Below, piece after piece: positions 7,313 through 13,803 of a DNA stretch of 14,354 bases. Location of the stretch: assembly GCA_945901195.1 (NCBI GenBank), contig CAMDKB010000057.1, forward strand, positions 1-14,354, in the 5' to 3' direction. The notes under the pieces are model-generated. The model did no database searches, was not told where the DNA came from, and saw only the letters and a list, made by a program, of their open reading frames with translations. The translations under genes were made by a program, and so were the position numbers. This stretch comes from Rhizobium sp. Q54 (GTDB taxonomy: Bacteria; Pseudomonadota; Alphaproteobacteria; Rhizobiales; Beijerinckiaceae). How positions within the stretch are numbered: position 1 is the first letter of the stretch; each line of letters begins with the position of its first letter.

Positions 7313-9523
7313 TCAAGCCGCCTTCCTTGCTGCGCCGAAGCGTCCGTAAAACGTCTCGCCTTTGGCCGCCATCTCTTCCAGCAGCGCGCAGGGTTTGAAG
7401 CGCGCACCAAATTGCTGCTCGAGCTCCTTCGCGCGCGCGACAAATTTTGCTGCGCCCATAAAGTCGATCATGCTCAGCACGCCGCCTGTATAGGGCGCAA
7501 AGCCGAACCCGAGAATGGAGCCGACATCGGCTTCACGCGGATCAGTGATGACATGATCCTCGACTGTGCTTGCAGCTTCCAGAGCCTGGGTAAACAGCAG
7601 CCGGTCCTTCATCGCCTGTTTGTCGATGGTGTCCGGATCAAGATGTTTTGACTGCAAGGCAGCCAAACCGGGCCAGAGTTTCTTCTCCCCCTTTTCGGGG
7701 TAATCATAAAAGCCCTTGCCATTCTTGCGGCCAAGGCGTCCTTCCTTGTTGACCAGCGTATCGAGCAGCCAGACCTGCTCCCTGTCGACAGCGCCTTCCC
7801 CTTCATCCTTGATCGTCGCCTGTACAATCTTCCAGGCAAGATCGATGGCGACTTCATCGTTGAGTGAAAGCGGCCCTACGGGCATGCCTGCCTGTTTGGC
7901 CATGTTCTCGATCATCGGCGCGGGAATACCTTCGGCCAACATGAGGTGGCCTTCCCGGATATAGTTCAACACGCAGCGATTGGCGAAAAAGCCCCTCGAA
8001 TCATTCACCACGATGCCGGTCTTCTTGATGGCGCGGACATAATCGAGCGCGACGGCGAGCGCCTTGTCGCCGGTCTTCTTGCCGAGGATGACTTCGACAA
8101 GCTGCATCCGCTCAACCGGCGAGAAGAAATGCACACCGATGAATTGATCCGGACGGATGGAGTTTTCCGCCAGCGAAGTAATCGGCAATGTCGAAGTGTT
8201 GGAGGCGAAGATGGCGTCGGGTGAAATGACAGCTTCCACTTTCCTGGTCACTTCGCCCTTGATGGCGCGATCTTCGAACACAGCTTCAATGACAAGCCGG
8301 CAGTCCTTCAATGCGTCGTAATCAGGCGTCGCATTGATGCGCGCGAGCAACGCATCACGATCTGCAGTCTTGGCCCGGCCACGACTGATCTGCTGTGTCA
8401 TGAGTTTGTTGGAAAGATCCTTGCCCTTGTCGGCAGCGGCCTGATCGCGGTCAACCAGCACAACCTCAATACCAGCCAGCGCCGTGACGTAAGCAATGGA
8501 CGCGCCCATGAAGCCAGCACCGACAACGCCGACTTTCTTGGGCGCAGACGGCGGAATGCCTTTCGGGCGGCGCGCGCCCTTGTTCAATTCGCCCATGGAA
8601 ACAAAGAGCGTGCGGATCATCGCGCGCGCTTCGCTGGAACGCAGGATTTTCGCAAACCAGCGGCTCTCGACCTTGAGCGCCAGATCCATCGGCAATTGCA
8701 GGCCTTCATAGACCGTATGAAGGATCGCCTTGGCTGCTGGGTAGTTGTCGTTGGTCTCGCGGCGGTAAATCGCGTTGGCGGCGGGCCAGACCATCATGCC
8801 GGCTGGCGAATAAACCTTGCCGGATGGCAAGCGGAATTCCTTTGTGTCCCATGGCTGCACGCCCTTGCCGCCGGCCTTGATCCAGGCTTTTGCCCTTTCA
8901 ACAATCTCGCCAACCGGTGCGATTTCGTGCACGAGGTTCATGGTCTTGACTTGCTGCGCCCGTAATTGATCACCCTTGAACAGCATCTGCAGCGCATCAC
9001 CTGTTTGCATCAGGCGCGCTACACGCTGGGTTCCACCCGCGCCGGGGAAGAGGCCTACTTTCACTTCCGGCAAGCCAAGCCGCGTTTTTTCGCTGTCTGA
9101 CACGACACGATAATGACAGGCGAGCGCCATCTCGAATGCGCCACCAAGGCACACGCCGTTGATGGCGGCAGCAAAAGGCTTTCCGCACGTTTCCATCTTG
9201 CGATAAAGCTGTGACAGGGAGCGTGTGCCTTCGAAGAAGAAGTTCATCGCCTTCTCGTATCCGTCGCTTTTCGCCATCTGAGCGAATCGTGCGCCGAAAC
9301 CTTCCAGCATCGTCAGATCCGCGCCGCCGGAAAATGAATCCGCCTTGCCCGAAGTGATGACGCAACCCTTGATCGCCTCTGTCGCAGCCACATGGTCGAT
9401 GACCTCGCCAAGTTCCTTCATGACATCCTGATTGATGACATTCATCGAGCGATCCGGTATGTCCCAGGTGAGAAGCGCTATGCCGTCTGCATCCGTTTCA
9501 AAGCGAAAGTTTGTGAGGTTCAT
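7313..9523 (-). CDS. fadJ: Bifunctional enoyl-CoA hydratase / 3-hydroxyacyl-CoA dehydrogenase (FadJ/FadB type)
   Basis: This 736-residue protein performs steps two and three of beta-oxidation: hydration of trans-2-enoyl-CoA and NAD-dependent oxidation of L-3-hydroxyacyl-CoA. The N-terminal crotonase domain (about 1-190) has the oxyanion-hole segment FSGGADLTML (64-73), INGVCLGGAFEMALACHYRV with catalytic E131, and LPEVKVGLFPGAGGTQR with E153. A linker leads to the dehydrogenase: KKVGVVGAGFMGASIAYVTA with GxGxxG at 335-340, then FASNTSTLPI, and the catalytic pair H465/E477 in GVHFFSPVERMQLVEVI. The C-terminal dehydrogenase domains follow from about 510 (DSRGFFANR). Length and order are normal and all catalytic residues are kept. 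GGAG lies about 9 nt before ATG 9523. The thiolase gene upstream supplies step four. FadJ versus FadB naming cannot be settled from sequence alone. Confidence 0.94.
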   Translation of the reverse strand: MNLTNFRFETDADGIALLTWDIPDRSMNVINQDVMKELGEVIDHVAATEAIKGCVITSGKADSFSGGADLTMLEGFGARFAQMAKSDGYEKAMNFFFEGTRSLSQLYRKMETCGKPFAAAINGVCLGGAFEMALACHYRVVSDSEKTRLGLPEVKVGLFPGAGGTQRVARLMQTGDALQMLFKGDQLRAQQVKTMNLVHEIAPVGEIVERAKAWIKAGGKGVQPWDTKEFRLPSGKVYSPAGMMVWPAANAIYRRETNDNYPAAKAILHTVYEGLQLPMDLALKVESRWFAKILRSSEARAMIRTLFVSMGELNKGARRPKGIPPSAPKKVGVVGAGFMGASIAYVTALAGIEVVLVDRDQAAADKGKDLSNKLMTQQISRGRAKTADRDALLARINATPDYDALKDCRLVIEAVFEDRAIKGEVTRKVEAVISPDAIFASNTSTLPITSLAENSIRPDQFIGVHFFSPVERMQLVEVILGKKTGDKALAVALDYVRAIKKTGIVVNDSRGFFANRCVLNYIREGHLMLAEGIPAPMIENMAKQAGMPVGPLSLNDEVAIDLAWKIVQATIKDEGEGAVDREQVWLLDTLVNKEGRLGRKNGKGFYDYPEKGEKKLWPGLAALQSKHLDPDTIDKQAMKDRLLFTQALEAASTVEDHVITDPREADVGSILGFGFAPYTGGVLSMIDFMGAAKFVARAKELEQQFGARFKPCALLEEMAAKGETFYGRFGAARKAA

Positions 9524-9536
9524 GGCGGCTCTCCGT

Positions 9537-9590
9537 TCAGATCGATTCGTCTAGTTTGCTGCTATCCCAGAACTTGATTTCGTCGGGCAT
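9537..9590 (-). CDS. Possible 17-residue leader peptide or small protein between thiolase and fadJ
   Basis: A short open frame reads MPDEIKFWDSSKLDESI. GAGG at 9600-9597 is 6 nt before its ATG, an ideal distance, and its TGA lies 13 nt before the fadJ ATG. It is not in frame with fadJ. It fills most of the 79-nt gap between the thiolase and fadJ genes, the longest gap in this operon. It may keep ribosomes loaded into fadJ, or it may be chance. I do not recognise the peptide; it is charged and has no signal or membrane segment. Confidence 0.3.
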   Translation of the reverse strand: MPDEIKFWDSSKLDESI

Positions 9591-9602
9591 GTCGCGCCTC
9601 GC

Positions 9603-10811
9603 CTAAACCCGCTCGATAATCGTCGCCGTCCCCATGCCGACGCCGATGCACAGCGTGATCAGAGCGATCGACTTCCCGGTGCGCTCGAGTTCGTCAAGCG
9701 CGGTGCCCAGAATCATTGCGCCGGTTGCGCCGAGCGGATGGCCCATGGCGATTGCGCCGCCGTTGACGTTCACCTTGGCGGGATCGACGTCAAACGCCTG
9801 ATTGAAGCGCAGCACAACTGAAGCGAAAGCTTCGTTGACTTCGAAAAAATCAATATCGGAAATATTCATGCCTGATTTGGCGAGCAGTTTCTTCGTCACG
9901 TCCACTGGCCCGGTCAGCATGATCGCCGGCTCCGAGCCAATATTGACGAAAGCCCTGATGCGCGCGCGGGGCTTGAGACCTGCCGCCTTGCCTGCTTTTT
10001 CGTTGCCAATGAGTACGGCGGCGGCGCCATCGACGATGCCGGAAGAATTGCCGGCGTGATGGACGTGATTGAGACTTTCGATTTCCGGATGCGCCTGCAG
10101 CGCCACTGCGCCAAAGCCTCCTTGTTCAGCCATCATCACAAAGGAAGGCTTCAATGCGGCAAGCGACTGCATGTCAGTGGAGGGGCGCATGTGTTCATCA
10201 CGGCCCAGGATCGTAAGCCCGTTCACGTCCTTCACCGGCACGACTGAATTCTTGAAACGGCCTTCCTCCCAGGCTTTGGCCGCGCGTTTCTGGCTTTCGA
10301 CGGCGTAGGCGTCGCAATCGTCGCGCGTAAATCCGTATTTCGTCGCGATGAGATCGGCCGAAATGCCCTGTGGCATGAAATAGGAGGGAATGGCGATGGC
10401 GGGATCAACTGGCCAGGCGCCGCCCGAAGCACCGATGCCGACGCGGCTCATGCTTTCGACGCCGCCGCCGATGGTCATGTCGTGCTGGCCGGACATCACC
10501 TGCGCCGCTGCGAAATTCACGGCGTCGAGGCCGGAGGCGCAGAAGCGGTTGATCTGGATGCCGGGCACGTGGTCGCCGTATTCAGCAGTAAGGACGGCAA
10601 CGCGCGCGATGTCGCCGCCAGCCTCGCCGACAGGATCGACGCAGCCGAGAACGACATCGTCAATGAGTCTCGTGTCGAGCTTGTTGCGTTCGCGGATCGC
10701 TCTCAGCGCTGTTGTTGCAAGGCCAAGTGTCGAGACTTCATGCAGCGAGCCATCCTGCTTGCCGCGTCCGCGCGGCGTCCGCACGGCGTCATAGATGAAA
10801 GCGTCGGTCAT
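9603..10811 (-). CDS. Acetyl-CoA C-acyltransferase (thiolase, FadA/FadI-like)
   Basis: The 402-residue thiolase catalyses the last beta-oxidation step, cleaving 3-ketoacyl-CoA with CoA to acetyl-CoA and a shortened acyl-CoA. The nucleophile is C91 in QINRFCASGLDAVNF. The C-terminal catalytic residues are H358 in NGGAIAMGHPLGATGAM and C388 in LCIGVGMGTATIIERV. The loop HHAGNSSGIVDGAAAVL is also present. Length is normal. The CIGVGMG ending is common among thiolases annotated as acetyl-CoA acetyltransferase, so whether it degrades long chains or acts on acetoacetyl-CoA cannot be told from sequence; the operon favours degradation. GGGAGC lies about 6 nt before ATG 10811. It follows the acyl-CoA dehydrogenase by 51 nt. 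Confidence 0.94.
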   Translation of the reverse strand: MTDAFIYDAVRTPRGRGKQDGSLHEVSTLGLATTALRAIRERNKLDTRLIDDVVLGCVDPVGEAGGDIARVAVLTAEYGDHVPGIQINRFCASGLDAVNFAAAQVMSGQHDMTIGGGVESMSRVGIGASGGAWPVDPAIAIPSYFMPQGISADLIATKYGFTRDDCDAYAVESQKRAAKAWEEGRFKNSVVPVKDVNGLTILGRDEHMRPSTDMQSLAALKPSFVMMAEQGGFGAVALQAHPEIESLNHVHHAGNSSGIVDGAAAVLIGNEKAGKAAGLKPRARIRAFVNIGSEPAIMLTGPVDVTKKLLAKSGMNISDIDFFEVNEAFASVVLRFNQAFDVDPAKVNVNGGAIAMGHPLGATGAMILGTALDELERTGKSIALITLCIGVGMGTATIIERV

Positions 10812-10839
10812 GATATGCTCCCGGTGTTGACTTTCTTTT

Positions 10840-10853
10840 CCCCGCCAGCGGGG
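10840..10853 (-). other. Intercistronic GC hairpin between acyl-CoA dehydrogenase and thiolase
   Basis: CCCCGC-CA-GCGGGG is a perfect inverted repeat giving a tight GC-rich stem in the 51-nt gap. On the operon strand it is followed by AAAAGAAAG, not T residues, so it is not an intrinsic terminator. It could stabilise an mRNA end after processing or tune relative expression. Confidence 0.4.
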
Positions 10854-10862
10854 AGACGCAAA

Positions 10863-12656
10863 CTAGAATGCGTCGGCAGGCATGGACATCATCGTATCAG
10901 CGCCGGTTGATATGCGCACCAGATGCGCCGCTGTTTCCGGCATTACGCGCTCCATGAAGAACTTGCCGGCGATGAGTTTTGCGTCCATCGCGGCGGCCTG
11001 GCTCGCATCGGCCGCTTTCTTCGCCAGCGCGGCCTTTGCGATTTTCGCCCACATATAACCCAATGCGACAAGACCGAACATATGCATGTAGTCGTAGGAA
11101 CCTGCGCCGGCATTATCGGGCTTCGCCATGGCGTTCTGCATGAACCACATTGTGCCCTGCTGCAGATGGCCGAGGCCGGTTTTCAGTGAACCGAGATAAG
11201 GCTTCATGGCCTCGTCGGCCTCGTTTTCCTTGATATAGCCGCCGACCTCGTTAAAGAAATTCATCACAGCCTTGCCGGCATCCTTCGGCAATTTGCGGCC
11301 CACGAGATCGAGCGCCTGAATGCCGTTGGCGCCCTCGTAAATCATGGCGATGCGGGCATCGCGCACGAACTGCTCCATGCCCCATTCGCCAATATAGCCG
11401 TGGCCGCCAAACACCTGCTGCGCCTTCACGGCATTGTCAAAGCCGCGATCAGTAAACACACCTTTCATGACAGGGGTCAGAAGGCTCAAGGCTTCGTCAG
11501 CCTCCTTGCGTTCTTTTTCATCCGCGGCGCGATGGGCGACATCCGCCTTCAGCGTGGAATAAATCATCAACGCGCGTGCGGCTTCGTTGAAAGACCGAAT
11601 TTCGAGTAGCATGCGGCGGATATCGGGATGCACCATCAAGGAATCTGCGGGCTTGTCAGGCTGTTTGGCTCCCGATAGCGAACGGCCCTGAAGACGCTCG
11701 CGCGCATAGACGACAGCGTTTTGATAAGACGCTTCCGATTGCGATAGACCCTGATTGGCGACGCCAAGCCGGGCTTCGTTCATCATCACGAACATGGCGT
11801 TGAGGCCGCGATTGGCTTCACCCACGAGCCAGCCCTGCGCGCCATCATGATTCATCACGCAGGTCGAATTGCCGTGAATGCCCATCTTGTGTTCCAGCGC
11901 GCCGCACGACACGGCATTGCGCTTCCCCGGTTTGCCGTTTGAATCGGGAATGAATTTGGGGACGATGAACAGCGATATGCCGCGCGTTCCCGCTGGTGCG
12001 CCCTCAATGCGCGCCAGGACGAGATGCACGATGTTTTCCGTAAGGTCCTGCTCGCCCGCCGAGATGAAAATTTTCTGCCCGGTGATGGCATAGGAGCCGT
12101 CGCCATTGGGCGCGGCTTTCGTCTTGAGCAAGCCAAGATCGGTGCCGCAATGGGGCTCGGTCAGGTTCATGGTGCCTGACCATGCGCCCTCTATCATTTT
12201 GGGTAGGTACAGGCGCTTCAATTCAGCCGAGGCGTGAGTGTTTATGGCGGCAATCGCGGTTTGGGTAAGACCGGGATACATGGTGAACGCCATGTTCGCG
12301 CCCGCATGAAATTCATTGAGTATGGCGGCCAATGTGTAGGGCAGGCCCTGACCGCCGTACTCGGGGTCTGCCGATATGCCGATCCAGCCGCCTTCCACGT
12401 AAGCCTTATAGGCTTCCTTGAAACCTTTGGGCGTTGTCACGCTGCCATCTTCATGCCGGGTGCAACCTTCGCGGTCCCCGGACTGGTTGACGGGCTGCAA
12501 GATTTCGTCGGCCAGTTTGGCGCCTTCGACCAGGATGGCTTCGACCACATCAGGCGAGGCATCGGCGAAACCCGGCAGGTTCGCATAGCGCTCCCAGTGA
12601 AAAACATCATTCAAAAGGAACAATACGTCACCGGTGGGGGCTTGATAGGTGGGCAT
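10863..12656 (-). CDS. Long-form acyl-CoA dehydrogenase with C-terminal extension domain
   Basis: This 597-residue FAD enzyme oxidises acyl-CoA to trans-2-enoyl-CoA, the first step of beta-oxidation, passing electrons to electron-transfer flavoprotein. It has an N-terminal dehydrogenase extension (YQAPTGDVLFLLNDVF), signature 1 at about 163-176 (GTMNLTEPHCGTDL), FISAGEQD, signature 2 at 414-436 (QVFGGHGYIGEWGMEQFVRD) and catalytic E441 in MIYEGANGIQALDLVGRK. An acyl-CoA dehydrogenase C-terminal domain follows from about 460. This roughly 600-residue class is often annotated DmdC or FadE-like, but DMSP use cannot be inferred without dmd neighbours. I start at ATG 12656 because AAGGAAAGGA lies just before it at correct spacing; a GTG at 12674 overlaps that site. 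It is the first gene of the operon, with a candidate palindromic operator about 108-125 nt upstream. Confidence 0.93.
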   Translation of the reverse strand: MPTYQAPTGDVLFLLNDVFHWERYANLPGFADASPDVVEAILVEGAKLADEILQPVNQSGDREGCTRHEDGSVTTPKGFKEAYKAYVEGGWIGISADPEYGGQGLPYTLAAILNEFHAGANMAFTMYPGLTQTAIAAINTHASAELKRLYLPKMIEGAWSGTMNLTEPHCGTDLGLLKTKAAPNGDGSYAITGQKIFISAGEQDLTENIVHLVLARIEGAPAGTRGISLFIVPKFIPDSNGKPGKRNAVSCGALEHKMGIHGNSTCVMNHDGAQGWLVGEANRGLNAMFVMMNEARLGVANQGLSQSEASYQNAVVYARERLQGRSLSGAKQPDKPADSLMVHPDIRRMLLEIRSFNEAARALMIYSTLKADVAHRAADEKERKEADEALSLLTPVMKGVFTDRGFDNAVKAQQVFGGHGYIGEWGMEQFVRDARIAMIYEGANGIQALDLVGRKLPKDAGKAVMNFFNEVGGYIKENEADEAMKPYLGSLKTGLGHLQQGTMWFMQNAMAKPDNAGAGSYDYMHMFGLVALGYMWAKIAKAALAKKAADASQAAAMDAKLIAGKFFMERVMPETAAHLVRISTGADTMMSMPADAF

Positions 12657-12763
12657 TATCGTCCTTTCCTTCACACGCGCTGAAAATAAATGCGCATGGG
12701 CTCATAAATTTAACGTACCGGAGTCGCGACCGTTCCGCACGTCAAAACTGCGCATCAGTGATT

Positions 12764-12781
12764 TAGTTTATATATAAACTA
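12764..12781. promoter_or_regulatory. Perfect 18-bp palindrome, probable operator of the beta-oxidation operon
   Basis: TAGTTTATATATAAACTA is exactly self-complementary over 18 bp and far more AT-rich than its surroundings. It is in the leader of the acyl-CoA dehydrogenase gene, overlapping the candidate -10, which is where a dimeric repressor would act. The MerR regulator encoded next door is the obvious candidate; a TetR-type regulator elsewhere is an alternative. Confidence 0.6.
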
Positions 12782-12798
12782 TTATCGCTGGTAGTCAA
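12771..12798 (-). promoter_or_regulatory. Candidate promoter of the beta-oxidation operon
   Basis: On the minus strand TTGACT (12798-12793) is followed after 16 nt by TATATA (12776-12771). Alternatively TATAAA (12772-12767) lies at a 20-nt spacing, in the range of MerR-activated promoters. Either gives a leader of roughly 100 nt before ATG 12656. The -10 is inside the 18-bp palindrome. Confidence 0.45.
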
Positions 12799-12871
12799 GT
12801 CTACGGCGCATGAAACTCTCAATTCAACGGCAAAATATTCAATCGCAAAGCGAATTCTCAATCAATGTGAA

Positions 12872-12903
12872 CCAGCGCTCTTCCCGCAAGGAATGGGCGC
12901 TGG
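12872..12903 (-). terminator. Candidate terminator hairpin downstream of merR
   Basis: CCAGCGC (12872-12878) pairs with GCGCTGG (12897-12903), and inside it TTCC (12881-12884) pairs with GGAA (12890-12893) around a 5-nt loop. It lies between the merR stop and the operon promoter. The T-run after it is poor (TTCACATTG), so termination by this hairpin alone is uncertain. Confidence 0.4.
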
Positions 12904-12942
12904 ATCCTGAATAATGACGTTATGCTTACGCGTAGTGATTAA

Positions 12943-12960
12943 TATGCGGATTGCCGCATA
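12943..12960 (-). terminator. Hairpin directly after the merR stop codon
   Basis: TATGCGG-N4-CCGCATA forms a perfect 7-bp stem with a 4-nt loop, beginning 2 nt after the merR TGA on the minus strand and followed by TTAATC. It may help end or protect the merR message. The stem is short and lacks a real U-tract. Apart from this, the other hairpin and the operator, the 306-nt gap 12657-12962 shows nothing else I can support. Confidence 0.35.
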
Positions 12961-12962
12961 CG

Positions 12963-13502
12963 TCAGCCCGCTGCTGCTACTGCAGCTGGTTCTGCAGCAA
13001 TTCGCTGATGCGACGCACGCAATTCCTGAATGGCCAATTCAAGCCCGGAGCGTTGACGTTCCAGGTGTTCGATCTGGGTAGCGATCTGCGCTGGTCCCAA
13101 AGTCTGTTCGAAGTCTACGAATTCGCCCTCACCCTGGTGGGTCAGCATCTCTCGAATTTCAGTCAGGGTGAAGCCGAGCTTTTTACCCTTCAGGATCAGT
13201 TGCAACCTGACACGCTGGCGCGGATTATAAAGTCTGACACTGCCGTGCCGGGTCGGCTTCATAAGGCCACGGTCTTCGTAAAAGCGCAACGCACGCAGGC
13301 TGATGTGGAAGGTGCGCGCCATTTCGCCGATGGTGAAATACTCTTCGGTCTGGTGGCCTGGCGCCGGTGTTGACGCGACAGCGTTGGCCGCCCATTTGTC
13401 CGAACGGGGTGAATGCTGCTGAAATCTCATGATTTTGTCCCGCTGCCTCGTGGCGCCCAATTGCGCCGTCGCCGCTTTGGCTACCGTCTGGTCTGCGGCC
13501 AT
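12963..13502 (-). CDS. MerR-family transcriptional regulator, probable regulator of the fatty-acid operon
   Basis: The 179-residue product has a MerR winged-helix domain: EEYFTIGEMARTFHISLRALRFYEDRGLMKP at 53-83, then the wing RLYNPRQRVRLQLILKGKKLGFTLTEIREML (90-120). A dimerisation coiled coil follows at about 137-166 (IATQIEHLERQRSGLELAIQEL), with an Ala-rich C-terminus. There are no cysteines, so it does not sense metals by thiol ligands as classical MerR proteins do; that is the pattern of LiuR-like regulators of acyl-CoA catabolism. It is encoded on the same strand immediately upstream of the acyl-CoA dehydrogenase operon. The start is uncertain: ATG 13502 lacks a ribosome-binding site, while ATG 13430 (155 aa) has GGGA about 7 nt upstream. 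Residues 1-50 are low-complexity and precede the domain. The regulator's target is inferred. Confidence 0.88.
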   Translation of the reverse strand: MAADQTVAKAATAQLGATRQRDKIMRFQQHSPRSDKWAANAVASTPAPGHQTEEYFTIGEMARTFHISLRALRFYEDRGLMKPTRHGSVRLYNPRQRVRLQLILKGKKLGFTLTEIREMLTHQGEGEFVDFEQTLGPAQIATQIEHLERQRSGLELAIQELRASHQRIAAEPAAVAAAG

Positions 13503-13572
13503 GTGCCGGACGGGAGCACCTACCGGAATGCCCGAGGTAACTAGATAATGATTCGTTCGAAATTACAACCTA

Positions 13573-13587
13573 TGATTGTATCAATCA
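13573..13587. promoter_or_regulatory. Inverted repeat in the merR upstream region
   Basis: TGATTG-TAT-CAATCA is a perfect 6-bp inverted repeat with a 3-nt centre, about 70-85 nt upstream of ATG 13502. It could be an autoregulatory operator or belong to the divergent podJ-like gene. It does not resemble the 18-bp palindrome upstream of the operon. Confidence 0.3.
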
Positions 13588-13612
13588 CATATGCACCCTG
13601 ACCTTGTGTCAA
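13586..13612 (-). promoter_or_regulatory. Weak candidate merR promoter
   Basis: A consensus TTGACA (13612-13607) on the minus strand is followed after 15 nt by TATGTG (13591-13586). The -35 is perfect, but the spacing is short and the -10 only fair. Confidence 0.25.
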
Positions 13613-13665
13613 GTGGTGGAAATTGTGACCTCGGCGTTAACAGGATGTGCCAAAATCAATCATCC

Positions 13666-13681
13666 TTAACGGCTTGTTTAC
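13666..13681 (+). promoter_or_regulatory. CtrA-like box upstream of the podJ-like gene
   Basis: TTAACGGCTTGTTTAC resembles the alphaproteobacterial CtrA site TTAA-N7-TTAA, with one mismatch in the second half. It is 123-138 nt before the start of the podJ-like gene. The motif is short, so chance occurrence is possible. Confidence 0.3.
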
Positions 13682-13721
13682 CATGGTCCGTTGAAAGTCT
13701 TCCGGCGATAATGCCGCGGTT

Positions 13722-13739
13722 GATTCTTACATTTGAGTC
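13722..13739 (+). promoter_or_regulatory. Pair of GANTC (CcrM methylation) sites upstream of the podJ-like gene
   Basis: GATTC at 13722-13726 and GAGTC at 13735-13739 lie 65-82 nt before the start codon. A third, GATTC, is at 13550-13554 in the merR leader. GANTC is methylated by CcrM in this class and marks GcrA-dependent, cell-cycle-timed promoters. Beyond this, the CtrA-like box and the inverted repeats, the 301-nt gap 13503-13803 shows nothing I can support. Confidence 0.4.
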
Positions 13740-13775
13740 TGTTCCGGCGGCGTCTTCGCATTGGACTTCCTCTTA

Positions 13776-13790
13776 GGAGCTTAGAGCTCC
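13776..13790 (+). other. Leader hairpin before the podJ-like start
   Basis: GGAGCT-TAG-AGCTCC is a perfect 6-bp stem with a 3-nt loop ending 13 nt before the ATG. It contains GGAG in one arm, while a GGGTGG-type ribosome-binding site follows it. It may shape translation initiation or be fortuitous. Confidence 0.3.
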
Positions 13791-13803
13791 GGCGGGTGGC
13801 ATA

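Noticed and set aside
7300..7443. Extension of the thioesterase frame up to 7443.
   Set aside because: It overlaps the 3' end of fadJ, is Arg/Ser-rich like shadow coding, and the hot-dog fold begins after Met at 7299.
10840..10853. GC hairpin considered as an intrinsic terminator inside the operon.
   Set aside because: It is followed by A residues on the transcribed strand, and the thiolase gene lies only 28 nt further on.
12810..12914. A 34-codon ORF on the plus strand in the merR / acyl-CoA dehydrogenase gap (starts MKLSIQRQNIQSQSEF).
   Set aside because: It has no Shine-Dalgarno sequence, its codon use is unlike its neighbours, and it runs across the terminator-like hairpin.
13592..13776. 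A roughly 60-codon plus-strand frame in the podJ-like leader (starts MHPDLVSS).
   Set aside because: It has no ribosome-binding site or recognisable composition, and it overlaps the promoter motifs of the downstream gene.
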